From NCBI GenBank assembly GCA_963678705.1, contig OY783208.1:16551782-16615781 (forward strand): a stretch of 64,000 bases of DNA. Direction: 5' to 3'. How positions within the stretch are numbered: the stretch's first letter is position 1; every line of letters starts with the position of its first letter. Below the pieces are notes generated by a model. That model ran no database searches. It was not told the DNA's origin and was given only the letters and a program-made list of their open reading frames with translations. Below are positions 53,318 through 64,000 of this stretch, one piece after another. This DNA is from Panorpa germanica (lineage: Eukaryota; Arthropoda; Insecta; Mecoptera; Panorpidae). The translations under genes were made by a program, and so were the position numbers.

Positions 53318-54168
53318 CCCCAGTAAACATTTTGGAGTAAATTCTACTTAATTTCTATTACATATCATGAGTTTTTGTCTGAAACGTGTTCGTTTTCTAT
53401 TCAGTCGTTCATAGGAAAGGCCCTTTTTATGATCTACAACGGCGGTTCACTGCTGAATTAAAAGCGGAGTCGGTTTATGATTTATGACCGGAGTTATAAA
53501 CTTGACACTAGCAAGGATGGCAGGGGTATAAAACTTAATGGAATTCTACTTTTTAGAGTCTGCAAAAAATAAATATTTAAATGAAGAAATGAATAGATGT
53601 ATTCTTTACTACGGATCGTGATTCATTTAATGAATATTATTTATCTTCAACAATACTCGTTATATTAGTTTTTTACATTGTTTTGGTGATTCAAAAATCC
53701 ACGATCGGCAGGTCTGCGTTAGGTTTAAAACCTCTGTCTTAGCATCGCAGCTTAGAGTATTCGTTTAAACACATTATATTCGGAGATTGAGGGAGACAGC
53801 GTGTGCCTATTACCATTAAAGAAATATTTGTTGAAAAAGGATAGCATATACTTTAAACATACTGTACTGAACGAAATACTATACAAGTATACAAGTGTAA
53901 CGGTGAAATATATATTTTACTTGTCTAACCGCATCTCATTTCTCTCCCACTTTGGAATGAAAATGAACTAAAAAAAATATATCCTAGTGTGAAAGAAACA
54001 ATTGCTACTTAATGAATGATGTTGGAAAAGAAAGAATATTATTATGAAAAATTTCTAACAACTAACACAAAATCTGTGACAGGTAGAGAACTTGTAAAGC
54101 GTTAGAATTAAATTGTACGAGTGATTTGAACGTCACTAAATAGGGCACTTCACCAAATTGTTTACTTA
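53318..54168. mobile_element. TIR element family B, long copy in lipase intron
   Basis: Begins CCCAGTAAACATTTTGG and ends CCAAATTGTTTACTT, inverted ends shared with the short copy at 58801-59175. About 180 bp at the left and 190 bp at the right match the short copy. The central about 470 bp are absent from it. No coding capacity seen. Confidence 0.7.
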
Positions 54169-54380
54169 GACGTTATCGGGTGCTTAATATGAGTAAAAAT
54201 ATTGGTTTGTGTAACTTGTAAATACAAATTATACGATTGATATTTTAATTTAATATCATTGCAAAATAAATTTCATCGAAGTCAAACTAGAATATAATGG
54301 CTTGCATGTAAAACCTAGGTTTAAAACTATGCTTTTTAAAGACAATAACCTTTAATTAATCTTTTTTTTTATTCTTGCAG

Positions 54381-54806
54381 CATATCTGACAAGAGGGAAT
54401 TTTAATATTGTTGTGATTGACTGGTCTGCAGGCGCAAATGATTCTTATCCAATATCAAGAAACAACGTAAATCTAGTAGGTCCACATGTTGGACGATTTG
54501 TTGATTTCTTGGAAAATGCTGGAACTGATCTAGACAAACTGCTAATGGTTGGACACAGCCTTGGTGCTCACATTGTAGGACTGGGGGCTGCATCCGCTAG
54601 AGGTATAGTCAACAGCGTTGTTGGCCTAGATCCCGCTGCCCCATTTTTTTCTGTAGATTCTCCAAATGATCGTATAAACAAAGGGAATGCTAAATATGTG
54701 GAGATCATACACACTTGTGGAGGACTAGTTGGAATTATGGATCCTATAGGAGATGGTGATTTCTAACCCAATGGAGGACGGCATCAACCAGGATGTGGAT
54801 CTTATC
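54381..54806 (+). pseudogene. Lipase gene, exon C, with in-frame stop
   Basis: Acceptor TTCTTGCAG. Encodes the lipase core: NFNIVVIDWSAGAND, the nucleophile Ser in VGHSLGAHIVGLGA (codon 54557), the acid Asp in GLDPAAP (codon 54629), then EIIHTCGG. TAA at 54764-54766 falls where the family has Tyr in the DFYPNGG motif, and the same frame continues NGGRHQPGCGSY to the donor C|GTAAAT. A protein ending at this stop lacks the catalytic His (next exon). All exon phases still fit, so the gene died recently, the base is a polymorphism or error, or the stop is read through. Confidence 0.85.
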
Positions 54807-55321
54807 GTAAATATAACATTACTCTCTGTAGGAAATAAGGAAATAAAAACATTTCAAAATTTATAACTAGAAAAAGATAGCGCAGTGGTCAAGAGTATTT
54901 ATGCTTGATAGATAACTGTGTATTCGGGTTCGATTCCATTTGATTAATATAATATGAAACATAAAGAGGAATGGTGATTCTTAGAAAAAAAAGTATAAAA
55001 ACAATTATTGTAGATAATTTCATGATCTACAACTTTAATCTGATCTATATTTATGATAAAACTTACCGTTTACCTAAAAATTGTAAAAATCATTTTTATT
55101 GACTTTTGACCTTGAATAACTTTTTATGCAGATGTGCGATCGGTGAGGACTTTTAGTATTTTATTTGTAATATTGTCCTCAAGGTATACCAACTATCAGC
55201 TCTATGCGAAATATAGCTAATTTACCCATATTTTATTGTTTATTTTGACCAGATTAATATATGATTTATAGCTAGTTTGGTTTGACAATTGGACATAACC
55301 TTAAATATATCTTATTTATAG

Positions 55322-55487
55322 TTTCCTGTTCGCATAGCCGGGCTCACGAATTATTTGCTGATTCCATAAGACATTACCGTCGACCATTTAGATCAACCCG
55401 GTGCAAAAATTTTCAACAAATTTTGGATAATAATTGTGTTGCTTCTGGAAGGCCCGCTAATATGGGTGGAATTAGCACCAAGCAAGG
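55322..55487 (+). CDS. Lipase gene, exon D (catalytic His)
   Basis: Acceptor TTTATAG, donor AAGG|GTAGTT. Encodes SCSHSRAHELFADSIR, holding the catalytic His (codon 55333) and a conserved Cys, then NCVASGRPANMGGISTKQG. It is in phase with exon C (phase 1 in) and exon E (phase 2 out). Confidence 0.85.
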
Positions 55488-55635
55488 GTAGTTTTATTTC
55501 TAATGTGTTATTTATTGTAAAATACTTATTTCTTAAATATTTTTTTTGTACAAAAGTTAAATAATGACAGTCTAAGATTCAACTTCGTGATTACTACGTC
55601 CAACTTTTCTTTATTCAAAATATAATTTTTATAGG

Positions 55636-56250
55636 TAATGGGCTTCTGTCCTCTCTTTTTAGTGGTCGATTTTTCAATTGTTGATTGAAATTGATGTTAA
55701 TGAATGTGTATTGGCGTGTCTATTTTATTAAATATCTAAATATTGATGAAGATGTAGCAATTAAAAGTTTGAATTGTAGTTTTCGCGCTAGAAATGGTCG
55801 GCCATATTTTTATGACGTGAAATTCATTTTAACGTCAGTTATTTGTTGAGTAGGTCAGTGTAGTAGTAATGTAGTCAAATAATCAAGTCAAGTCAAAGAA
55901 TAATAAGTTTTTATTTTATTTAACCTAGCTAAGGCAGACATAATATTGAAATTTTATTGTTCCTTGAAATAGCTGTAAATAATATTTGATATTTTGATAT
56001 ATAAATACATAAAGCAGAGATTTATGAGCTGTAAGGTTGGTAATCTTACTCAAGGATTGTGATGTCACATGCACTTGGAATGTTTACAACTTTTAATCCC
56101 TTTAATAATTAAAGAGACGAAATGACTTTTTTAATTGTTAATATCTGTTAACATATAAGGAGTTATTAAAAAAATAATTGAACATTTGAGGTTCTAGTAA
56201 CGCACTTTACCAATATATAAAAACTAGGACATAGGACACAAGCCCATTAA
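55636..56250 (+). mobile_element. About 615-bp TIR element, family A copy 3
   Basis: TAATGGGCTTCTGTCC at the left is mirrored by GGACACAAGCCCATTA at the right, so TIRs are about 15 bp and a TA duplication is plausible. Lies in a lipase intron. This is the best preserved of the three copies at its ends. Confidence 0.75.
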
Positions 56251-56609
56251 TAATAACAAATTCGATTCAGCCAGGTTGCTTTGCTAAATATGGCAACACT
56301 TACTTTTAATTCAAATTTATTTATCAACTTTATTCATTTGTTTTAAAGATAAAATGTAATTCAATTTAAAAAGAGAAATTTTCGGTTGACGTTTCTCACT
56401 CGATAGGAACACTTTGCGAACAAACCACTGTAAAACGGTTATAACGGTTTTCGGCCGTGCAAAATTGTTCGATTAAATATAGTATAAGAGTCTTTGTAAT
56501 ATGTCTAAATATTTTTTTGTACAATAGTAACTGGCACTACAAATACATATACAATACATATAACGATATATAAATTATAATAATACATATGTAAATTATT
56601 TTTTTTTAG

Positions 56610-56691
56610 TGTTGCTGGTGTTTATTATTTGACAACCAAAGATTCACCCCCCTTCGCTGAAGAACAAAAATTGATAACTATAACTGGATGA
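56610..56691 (+). CDS. Lipase gene, last exon
   Basis: Acceptor TTTTTTTAG. Encodes VAGVYYLTTKDSPPFAEEQK...ITG and stop TGA at 56689. G-YYL-T----PF is the standard C-terminal strand of insect lipases of this family. With the phase from exon D it completes a protein of about 317 residues (plus an unseen signal peptide), the normal length for single-domain insect lipases. Confidence 0.8.
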
Positions 56692-58800
56692 GTTGTTTTT
56701 GCAAAACTTTCTCTGCATTAATAAAGAATGTATATAATAAAATACTGATAAAATATTCAAACAGAAAAATGTAATTCTTCGTAAATATATGTGAGTATAA
56801 GCTGGGGCACTATTACTGAGTTCAATCGAATCGTAAACTCTACTTCTTTCCGTAAAAATCACTCGATTTACTCAAAAGTGCTTTTCCTGAAAATTTTACG
56901 AAAATTTACGAGTAGAGAAATCGAGCAAAAAGGTGAACATTTGCACGTCGACTATTTAGCTTGCGAATGTACCATCGAACAGTAAATTTTAGTAAATTTT
57001 ATTAGTTATCACTGTTTCAGGCAAGAGTATTTAGTAAAATTTGTGTTGCTTGTTTAATATTTCTAGAAATGTAAAAAAAAAATATTTGTTGAAGTTAACC
57101 TAAAATGTTTCTATTACTTTTTATTGCGCTTTATATTAATTTCATAAAAATGACATCTCTAAGAAGTATGGCTTTAAATAATTTAGCTATGCTTGAAGAA
57201 TCGCAGCTAATTTATATGAAAAATGAAATACAGTTAAGAAAATACAGATCTTATTTATAATAGAATATACTGTTTATTTATTAATAGAATTAGAAACAGT
57301 ATATTGTGTTTATTCTTAAATATACTTATTAAAATAAGTGCTGTTTTTTTAATCTATCGTAATTTAACAAATATAATGTATTCTAATATTCTATTAATGC
57401 ATATAATTTTTAAAATTCAATTAATAAATGATTAAAAGTTCTATAAAATTAATAAATTGGAGAATATGTAAATTATTATGCAAACTCTTTATTTAATATT
57501 AAATTTGTACTATACTAAGATAAATACTTCTTTTAAAATCCAGAAAAACAGAAGAAATAATAGTTTAACCAGATAATCATATCCAACTTACAAAAAATAT
57601 TTAAATTAATTTAAATTTCCCGCATTTTGCTTGTCTACAAAACGTTCTACACAATATAATCAATCGAATGGAGAATGTTAGATTCGATTGTATTCAGGAA
57701 TAGTGTTTTCAATTGTGATCGAATCTTACTTCACTCGCTTCGATCGAATCTGTTCGATTGCGAACATTGCTCGCAAAATTCCGGAATAGGGCCCCAGATA
57801 TTAGCTTAGTAATGAGACTAAGATAATTAATCAACTTAAGTTACTTCGATTGATATTGTAGTGGTATATATGTAATAAATAATACTTAATAATTCAAATA
57901 AAACTATAATAAAAAATACGAGCATGAGAATGAATGAGCAGTGCACATTGAGTACTCGTTACTGACTTGATTTGTTGCTTGCAAGGCAAAGGCGTGTGAC
58001 ATGTACAGAACCTACTTAGGCTAAACGCAGGAACAGGGTACTATCAGTTAGTGTAAAATTCTTCAACTGTATTCAACATAGAATAAACCGCTTTAGGCGC
58101 CCCTTTTGGAATAGTTTATCTCCTATGAACTAAAATGCTCGGCGACTCAACATTTGAAGGGAATGAAGGGTAAAGGCAGTTCACTGATACCATATCTTAG
58201 TTAATTAGTTAATCTCTAGAATAACACCACAATAGCTGTACGTCTTATTTTGATTCAGTTATAGTCAATTTTTATTGCATACTATTGACATTGCCACAAA
58301 TAATTAAGAAATAATTAAAGATTTAAGAAACAAAAGTCGAAAAAAACACAAAAGCACAAAGTGCTAAAGAAACAAACAAAAGCGTTTATTTACAAAACAA
58401 GAAAGATTCAAAAACGAATAAAAAACAAACGAAAAAATTAGAAATTAATGTATTAAAATAATCAACCACCTAACAAATAATATTAACGTCATACATAAAT
58501 AATTAATAATCAAAACTAATAAGAAACAGGTGAAGAAGAAGTGGTGACACATATTTTTTCTTAACAAATGTTTTGTAAAAAATTCCTTTTGTACAATTAC
58601 TGTTCTTGTTATACCCCTATCAAACCAATCCCTAAATAGTTATAGTTGCGAAAATAGATTAAAGGTCGTACCTAGAAACTATTAGCAATTTATAAATAAA
58701 CAATCTCCGTGGCCAGACCAAAATGATTACATTTTGTTTATATTGGAAAACGCTTTGTCAAACATTCTCTTGCCAAAATTACTTTTAGTTTTAAAACCCT
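56692..58800. other. Intergenic, dispersed repeats only
   Basis: AT-rich, no gene supported. About 58430-58545 matches 42460-42575. Confidence 0.5.
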
Positions 58801-59175
58801 CCCAGTAAACATTTTGGAGTAAATTCTACTTAATTTCTATTACATATCATGAATTTTTTGTCTGGAACGTGTTCGTTTTCTATTCAGTCGTTCATAGGAA
58901 AGGTCCTTTTTATGAGCTACAGACATTGCAACGACGGTTCACTGCTGAATTAAAAGCGGAGTAGGTTTATGATTTATGACCGGATAATAAAAATATACCC
59001 ATGTGGGAAAGAAACAGAAATACTTAATGAATGATGTTGGAAAAAGAAAGAATATTATTATGAAAAACTAACACAAAATCTGTGACAGGTAGAGAACTTG
59101 TAAAGCGTTAGAATAGAATTGTACGAGTGACTCGAACTTCACCAAATAGGACACTTCACCAAATTGTTTACTGGG
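58801..59175. mobile_element. TIR element family B, short copy (MITE)
   Basis: 375 bp, CCCAGTAAACATTTTGG at one end and CCAAATTGTTTACTGGG at the other. It is an internally deleted version of 53318-54168. I could not find a clear target duplication. Confidence 0.75.
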
Positions 59176-59577
59176 CTGTTTAATCCAATTCATGCATACA
59201 TTTATTATTGCCTAAATATTATTTATTTTCTCCTTTATTTAATAAACAAATTATCGGGCCCCCGAATTTTCTCAAAGCCCCCTTTTTTTTATTTTTGAAT
59301 TTCTAATTTTTGAAAAATGTCAACATGGAATACCGTAATAATACACATGCAAAATTTCAACTTTGTATCTTTTACGAATTAAAAGTAATACAGGAAAAAG
59401 TGATTATTTTTTTTCCTGTTTTCCAAAAATTATAGGTTTCCAGGAAATTCAGGGGAAAATCCGGGGACGCCAAAAGTCTTAGAATTTTTTTTTCTACGAA
59501 ATAGGAAATTTTCAAAAACATTGACGCAGCCGTTTTCGAGTTAAAATACGAATCCCGTAAACATATAAGAATATAGG

Positions 59578-59926
59578 AATACTAGCTGTCCCGGCCACGC
59601 GTTGCTGTGACTAACGTTTTTGTCATATTACATTACATAGCGCCATCTATTGAATATTTACTCAATCTAGTCAACAGAATATTTACTCAATCTAGTCAAC
59701 AGATGTCGCCATCATCGTCGCCAGATGTCATCGATAATTAATAGACAAATAATTTGCAATAAGATAATATTGCAATCATAAATTGAGATGTAAGCTATCC
59801 TATCTTTCAAGTTGGATCAAACTGCACACGGTGTACAAATTTGATTAAAATCGGTTAAGTAGTTTAGGAGTCATTCGCGGAGACACAACGTGATACGTAA
59901 TTTATATATATTAAGATAAGTATATA
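59578..59926 (+). mobile_element. RTE/SINE-like 3' tail fragment
   Basis: Begins near ACTAGCTGTCCCGGCCACGC and ends AAATTTGATTAAAATCGGTT..AGTAGTTTAGGAGT..ATTCGCGGAGACACAACGTGATACG then a TA run. This layout is widely seen in insect RTE-derived repeats. No coding sequence. The assignment is from memory of the motif. Confidence 0.45.
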
Positions 59927-60089
59927 AGAATATGTTATAAGAAAACAAACATACACCTCGGACGTTATAATATATGATCTTTTAAAGTTTATTTCCACAT
60001 TTTATAATAGATTGTTTAAAATATTTTTTTTACCTGTTTACAATGGCACTGGCTAAGAGTTTACAATTTCAAAGCACGGTCATAATAAA

Positions 60090-60362
60090 ATTTTTTTTTT
60101 TTTATTTTCCCTTTTACTTAATTTACAATCTGTCCGAGGACATTAAGTAAAATTGTATGACATAAATGACATGTGAGGTTGCCATCCATTGATGACTCCC
60201 CCTTACACCTTACCCCTTTATACTATGTACAATAACTGAGTTTCGTATATATTTTATTAGTACGATGACATTTTAATTTTAGTTTTCCTTTGGGATTAAA
60301 TTCGCTAAATCCTTGGGATCTGCCCTTTTCAGTCGTCTTACGGGCCTATGATGGAACAACAA
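60090..60362 (-). mobile_element. 5'-truncated LINE with 12-bp target duplication
   Basis: Minus-strand retroposed 3' end. The poly(A) tail shows as T(n) from about 60091. The upstream minus-strand frame reads HRPVRRLKRADPKDLANLIPKEN then stop, a Jockey-type ORF2 C-terminus similar to the RRLKRTKPFELV end of the element at 37434-41770. The direct repeat GGTCATAATAAA at 60078-60089 and 60363-60374 is a perfect target-site duplication. Confidence 0.8.
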
Positions 60363-60841
60363 GGTCATAATAAATTAACTAAGCATAAATATCTAACGAT
60401 CTTCGTTAATTTTTCTCAATGATCCAACTACAAATTCGTTAAGTAGAATTAAATTGCGACATTCGTCAGTAATTATGCTTTTAGCTCAATTTAAAGCCAT
60501 CGCTTTAGAAAGTCAAATTTTTTGCAATTCTAAAGACGACCAAGAAATAAGTCTGACCTAAGTCATACAAAATGATTTAGATCATTTATTAGAAATTAAA
60601 ATTAAAATCCTTAGTGTAGATATTGCCTAATAGTCACAATTGGAGTTTTATTAAATTATAATTAAAATTTGAAAACTTTATTTGGGGGCACGGGGGTGGA
60701 TTTTTCGGAATGTAAAAATTATGTTAGAAAGTTAAAATTTTACAAATTAAAAAAAAATTCCCATATTTTAATAGGAAAATTTTACAATTTGTTAAATAAA
60801 ATATTGTTTTTATAGTCAGTTTGTATGAAAAATTATTTTAA

Positions 60842-63800
60842 CCCATTATCTACCGCTGTTCGATTTTTCGAACACTGAATTTTACCCATTTTTGATTTAA
60901 AATATTTCTATGTTCCTACCAGATTTTGATATATATCTTTGTGTTATTATAAAATTTGATTAATTTGCTATAAAAAGATAATTGTATTTTCGAACTTACC
61001 TCCCTCCTTTCAACGGTCAGGGGGGTGTAAAAAATACCTTTCATATAGATACTTTTTGAAATGCATTTTTAATTAATTTTTAATTAATATTTTTTTAAAC
61101 CAGTGACAGAGTTTATTATTAAAGACTCAAACTATTTATAACAGTATTTTTCTAAAGAGTTTGGTATATCTACTAGACGTTAGATGTAAACAAACTGAAG
61201 TGTTCGATTTTTCGAACGTTGGTAAGTATTTATCTTTTTTTTTATTCTTGCGCATCTATGTGCAACCATTAAGCACGTGCTTCGCTAAGGATATAGGTTA
61301 CAATAAAAACTAAGTGTTTTATATTAGTTAAGTACTCAGTGTTATATTTTAGTGTTTTTTTTTAAATTAGCTATTGTTTATTATTACAAATAAATACTAC
61401 AAATACTACAGGTAAACTATTTGAGATATATTTTTATTAAATAACATAGGAAATCGTTGCAAATGTTTTACATTAGTTGAGAATTTCAGTTATATTTGCA
61501 ATGGCTAGTCGTCAAGCTTTATCTATGAAAGAGATTGAGGCAATTATTGATAACTGGAGTGATAGTGAGGACGAAATTAATACAGTAATTGTTCTTCCTC
61601 CTGCTCAAGTAGATGATGTAACTGATGAAGAAATACTGGACGATGATTTTATTCCAATGAGTGACGAGGTAGATATAAATACATACATTAAATTGTACAT
61701 ATACAACGTATATGTTATAAATTAATTAATTAAATTGTTAATAAATATATTCTTCGTTTTACAGGTTACTGCTTTAAATGAGGTAGTGGGTACTCTTGAA
61801 TATACAACAACACGAGATCTTAGAGGTGAAAATGATGAGGTGAAAAGCATTGCACAGGCTGGTGCTGCAGACATTAAAGCAACTGGTACTGTTAATCATA
61901 CAGAATATTTAAAACCATCTACATCTGCTTCACGTAAACGAAAAAGACGAGATGTAGACAACACAATAGTTTCAGAGCGACCATCAAGTGTTTCTTTTAA
62001 ACCTTTGCGGGAATTTGGACAACCAACATGGGCCACAAAAACCAATAAAACAACTCAATTTGAGTATAATATTCATAAAATAGAGCCCCTTAATAGTGTT
62101 CAAAAAGAGTTGTATGAACAGCTGAAGACTTTAACACCAATGCAATTATTTGAGAAATTTTTTGATTCAGAAGTTATTCAATTTATTGTGAACCAAACAA
62201 ATAGTTATGCTCAGCAACAAAACTCTGAATTTAGGATTGACGAAGTAATGTTTAGAAGGTTCTTGGGGATATTATTACTGTCTGGGTATCATACTCTACC
62301 CGCGATTTCAGATTATTGGTCTAAAAACCCTACATTAGGAGTTGCTGTTGTCAAACAGTACATGTCCAGATCAAAATTCGTAGCTGTAAAAAAACATTTA
62401 CATTTTTGCAACAACAACCAGTTGGATAAAAATGATAAAATGTCTAAGGTACATAAAAATTATTACATAAGAAATTAGTAGAAATGGTTATACATAAATT
62501 CTTTTCATTTCAGATGCGTCCTTTGTTTAATATAATTAACAGAAAATTCATGCAGTTTGGAATTTGGGAAGAGGAGCTTTCAATTGACGAGCAAATGATT
62601 CCATACTTTGGAAGACATTCGTGCAAAATGTTTATCAGAGGCAAGCCAATAAGATTTGGCTATAAATTATGGTGCCTTTGTTCGTCTGCTGGATATTTGT
62701 ATAATTTCTTGCCTTATTCAGGTGCCAGTGACAATTACAATGCACAACTGGGTTTAGGTGCAGATGTTGTGCTACGACTGTTGGAAAATGTAAATTTTCC
62801 AGATCGACATAAGGTATTTTTTGACAACTTCTTCACGTCGTATCATTTAATGTGTTTGCTGACGGAAAAGCATATTTGTGCAACTGGTACCGTCCGCAAA
62901 AACAGAATTGGAGGTGCTGTATTGAAAACAGGCAAGCAATTGGAAAAAGGAGATCATGATTTTGCATTTGATTTAAACAACAAAATATTGTTTTGTCGAT
63001 GGCAGGACAATAGTGAGGTAACCGTTTGCACCAATCACGATCAAATATTTCCCACGCATACGGTGAAAAGATGAAAAAAGCAGCAGAAAAATAAAAATGG
63101 TACATCAACAGCTGGCAAATTTATAAATCAACAACAGCCATTACTTTTACGAAACTATAATAGGGGTATGGGAGGAGTGGATTTGCATGACAATGCTGTC
63201 CAAAATTATCGAATTAACATACGTGCTAAGAAGTGGTATTGGCCATTATGGCTGTCCGTATTGAATTCTTCGATGGTCAATGCTTGGAAGTTACACTGCT
63301 TTGTTGCACGTTATGACAAAGATGAGAAGAAAAAACCAATGGCTCAAAAAGACTTTAGGGTTTCTGTGGTAGAAAAGCTACTGCTAACACCAAATGTCGA
63401 AAATGATTTTCTCTCTGATGATGTTACGGATAAAGATTTTAATGAATTTAACCTACCTAAAATATCAGGTCAACATGTTTTAATACATCAGAGAGAAAAG
63501 AAAGTTCGTCGATGCAAATTAAGTAGTTGTCGAAAACCTACGTATTTTATGTGCAAAAAATGCAATATTCATTTGCACACAAAATGCTTTGAGGCTTTCC
63601 ATGAGAAAAATATATAATTCAATAAGTTACAATAACAATAAAAAATGTTAATTTAATTTTTAATTATTAATATTTAAATAAATATATTAAATTACGATAA
63701 TTTTTTAATAAAAACAAATAAATTTCTTTATAATTCTTAAAAAAAAAAAAATGCCAAATAGTTGCCAATGTTCGAAAAATCGAACAGTCGATTTCAGGAA

Positions 63801-63919
63801 AACTACTGTTCGGAAAATTTTTTTAACCAAAAATTTGAATTCTGTAGGTACTTATTAGCCTAAATACCACATTAGTTTTTCCAACACTTGTTTTTTTTTT
63901 TTTTGCGGTAGAAAATGGG
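60842..63919 (+). mobile_element. piggyBac transposon
   Basis: 3078-bp element with TIRs CCCATTATCTACCGC (60842-60856) and the inverted GCGGTAGAAAATGGG (63905-63919), flanked on both sides by TTAA (60838-60841 and 63920-63923), the piggyBac hallmark. The motif GTTCGATTTTTCGAAC occurs at 60858-60873 and 61202-61217, and inverted at 63770-63785, as subterminal repeats. It encodes a DDD transposase (61501-63617). Confidence 0.93.
61501..63617 (+). CDS. piggyBac transposase, three exons, one internal TGA
   Basis: The ATG at 61501 (an in-frame TTG upstream is ignored) opens exon 1 (61501-61668). The intron 61669-61764 and exon 2 (61765-62448) follow, then the intron 62449-62513 and exon 3 (62514-63617), all phase 0 with GT-AG ends. 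Residues about 1-130 are acidic and disordered. The DDE_Tnp_1_7 core has Asp309 (LSIDEQMIPYFG), Asp388 (VFFDNFFTS) and Asp507 (GMGGVDLHD). The C-terminus is a Cys-rich RING-like zinc domain (CKLSSCRKP, CKKCNIHLHTKC) that binds subterminal repeats in this family. TGA at 63072-63074, residue 471, stops the frame before the third Asp, after which the same frame is open to the end. It cuts and pastes at TTAA; this copy is probably inactive. Confidence 0.9.
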
Positions 63920-64000
63920 TTAATATTGAACTAATCAAATAACTTAATTTGAAAATGGAATTTCAAATTTTAATTAAAATTAAAATCATACACAATAAAA

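Noticed and set aside
1..64000. CRISPR arrays, operons, tRNA or rRNA genes
   Set aside because: No spaced direct repeats, no tRNA cloverleaf or rRNA blocks seen; the genome is eukaryotic. tRNA-Leu similarity is limited to primer sites.

Overview
This is AT-rich, intron-bearing animal DNA, most likely from an insect. The host genes are split by GT-AG introns, and the mobile elements are the arthropod-typical mix of Ty3/gypsy, Jockey-type LINE, piggyBac and small TIR elements. I cannot name the order or species from sequence alone. About half of the window is mobile DNA.

1-18901: a head-to-tail array of one Ty3/gypsy retrotransposon (period 6361 bp). Three internal regions share single 789-bp LTRs, in the order int-LTR-int-LTR-int-LTR; the first copy is cut by the window edge. 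Each copy has an open gag (406 aa) and an open pol joined by a textbook -1 frameshift signal (GGGAAAC, 5-nt spacer, H-type pseudoknot). Pol is protease, RT and RNase H, then an unexpected macrodomain closely resembling the ADP-ribose glycohydrolase TARG1/OARD1, then integrase. The macrodomain keeps the catalytic Lys and Asp at the same 41-residue spacing as human TARG1. The 5' leader carries an unusually regular array of heat-shock-element units. The copies differ by only a few substitutions.

18902-24631: non-coding DNA with a small MITE, then a second LTR element (627-bp LTRs) whose single 707-aa ORF is Gag-protease fused in frame to the integrase tail. RT, RNase H and the integrase core are missing, so it is non-autonomous. 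It sits in a (TA)n tract.

24640-48400: a decayed LINE on the minus strand, an exact 3238-bp tandem duplication, and a minus-strand host gene. The gene starts with a signal-peptide exon (48304-48355), runs through five sushi/CCP exons (34909-33442, the two most 5' broken) and ends in fibrinogen-like exons inside the duplicated block. Its large introns hold a full-length Jockey-type LINE (37434-41770, 8-bp target duplication), copies of a ~620-bp TIR element and a ~1.3-kb TIR transposon.

49200-56700: plus-strand host genes. One is a two-exon small secreted peptide with a Cx3C-x10-Cx3C pattern. The other is a pancreatic-lipase-family gene (five exons found, all intron phases consistent) with an in-frame stop between the catalytic Asp and His. 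A P-element-like remnant lies between them.

56700-64000: MITEs, an RTE/SINE-like tail, a 5'-truncated LINE with a perfect 12-bp target duplication, and a complete piggyBac element (60842-63919, TTAA duplications) with a two-intron transposase gene interrupted by one TGA.
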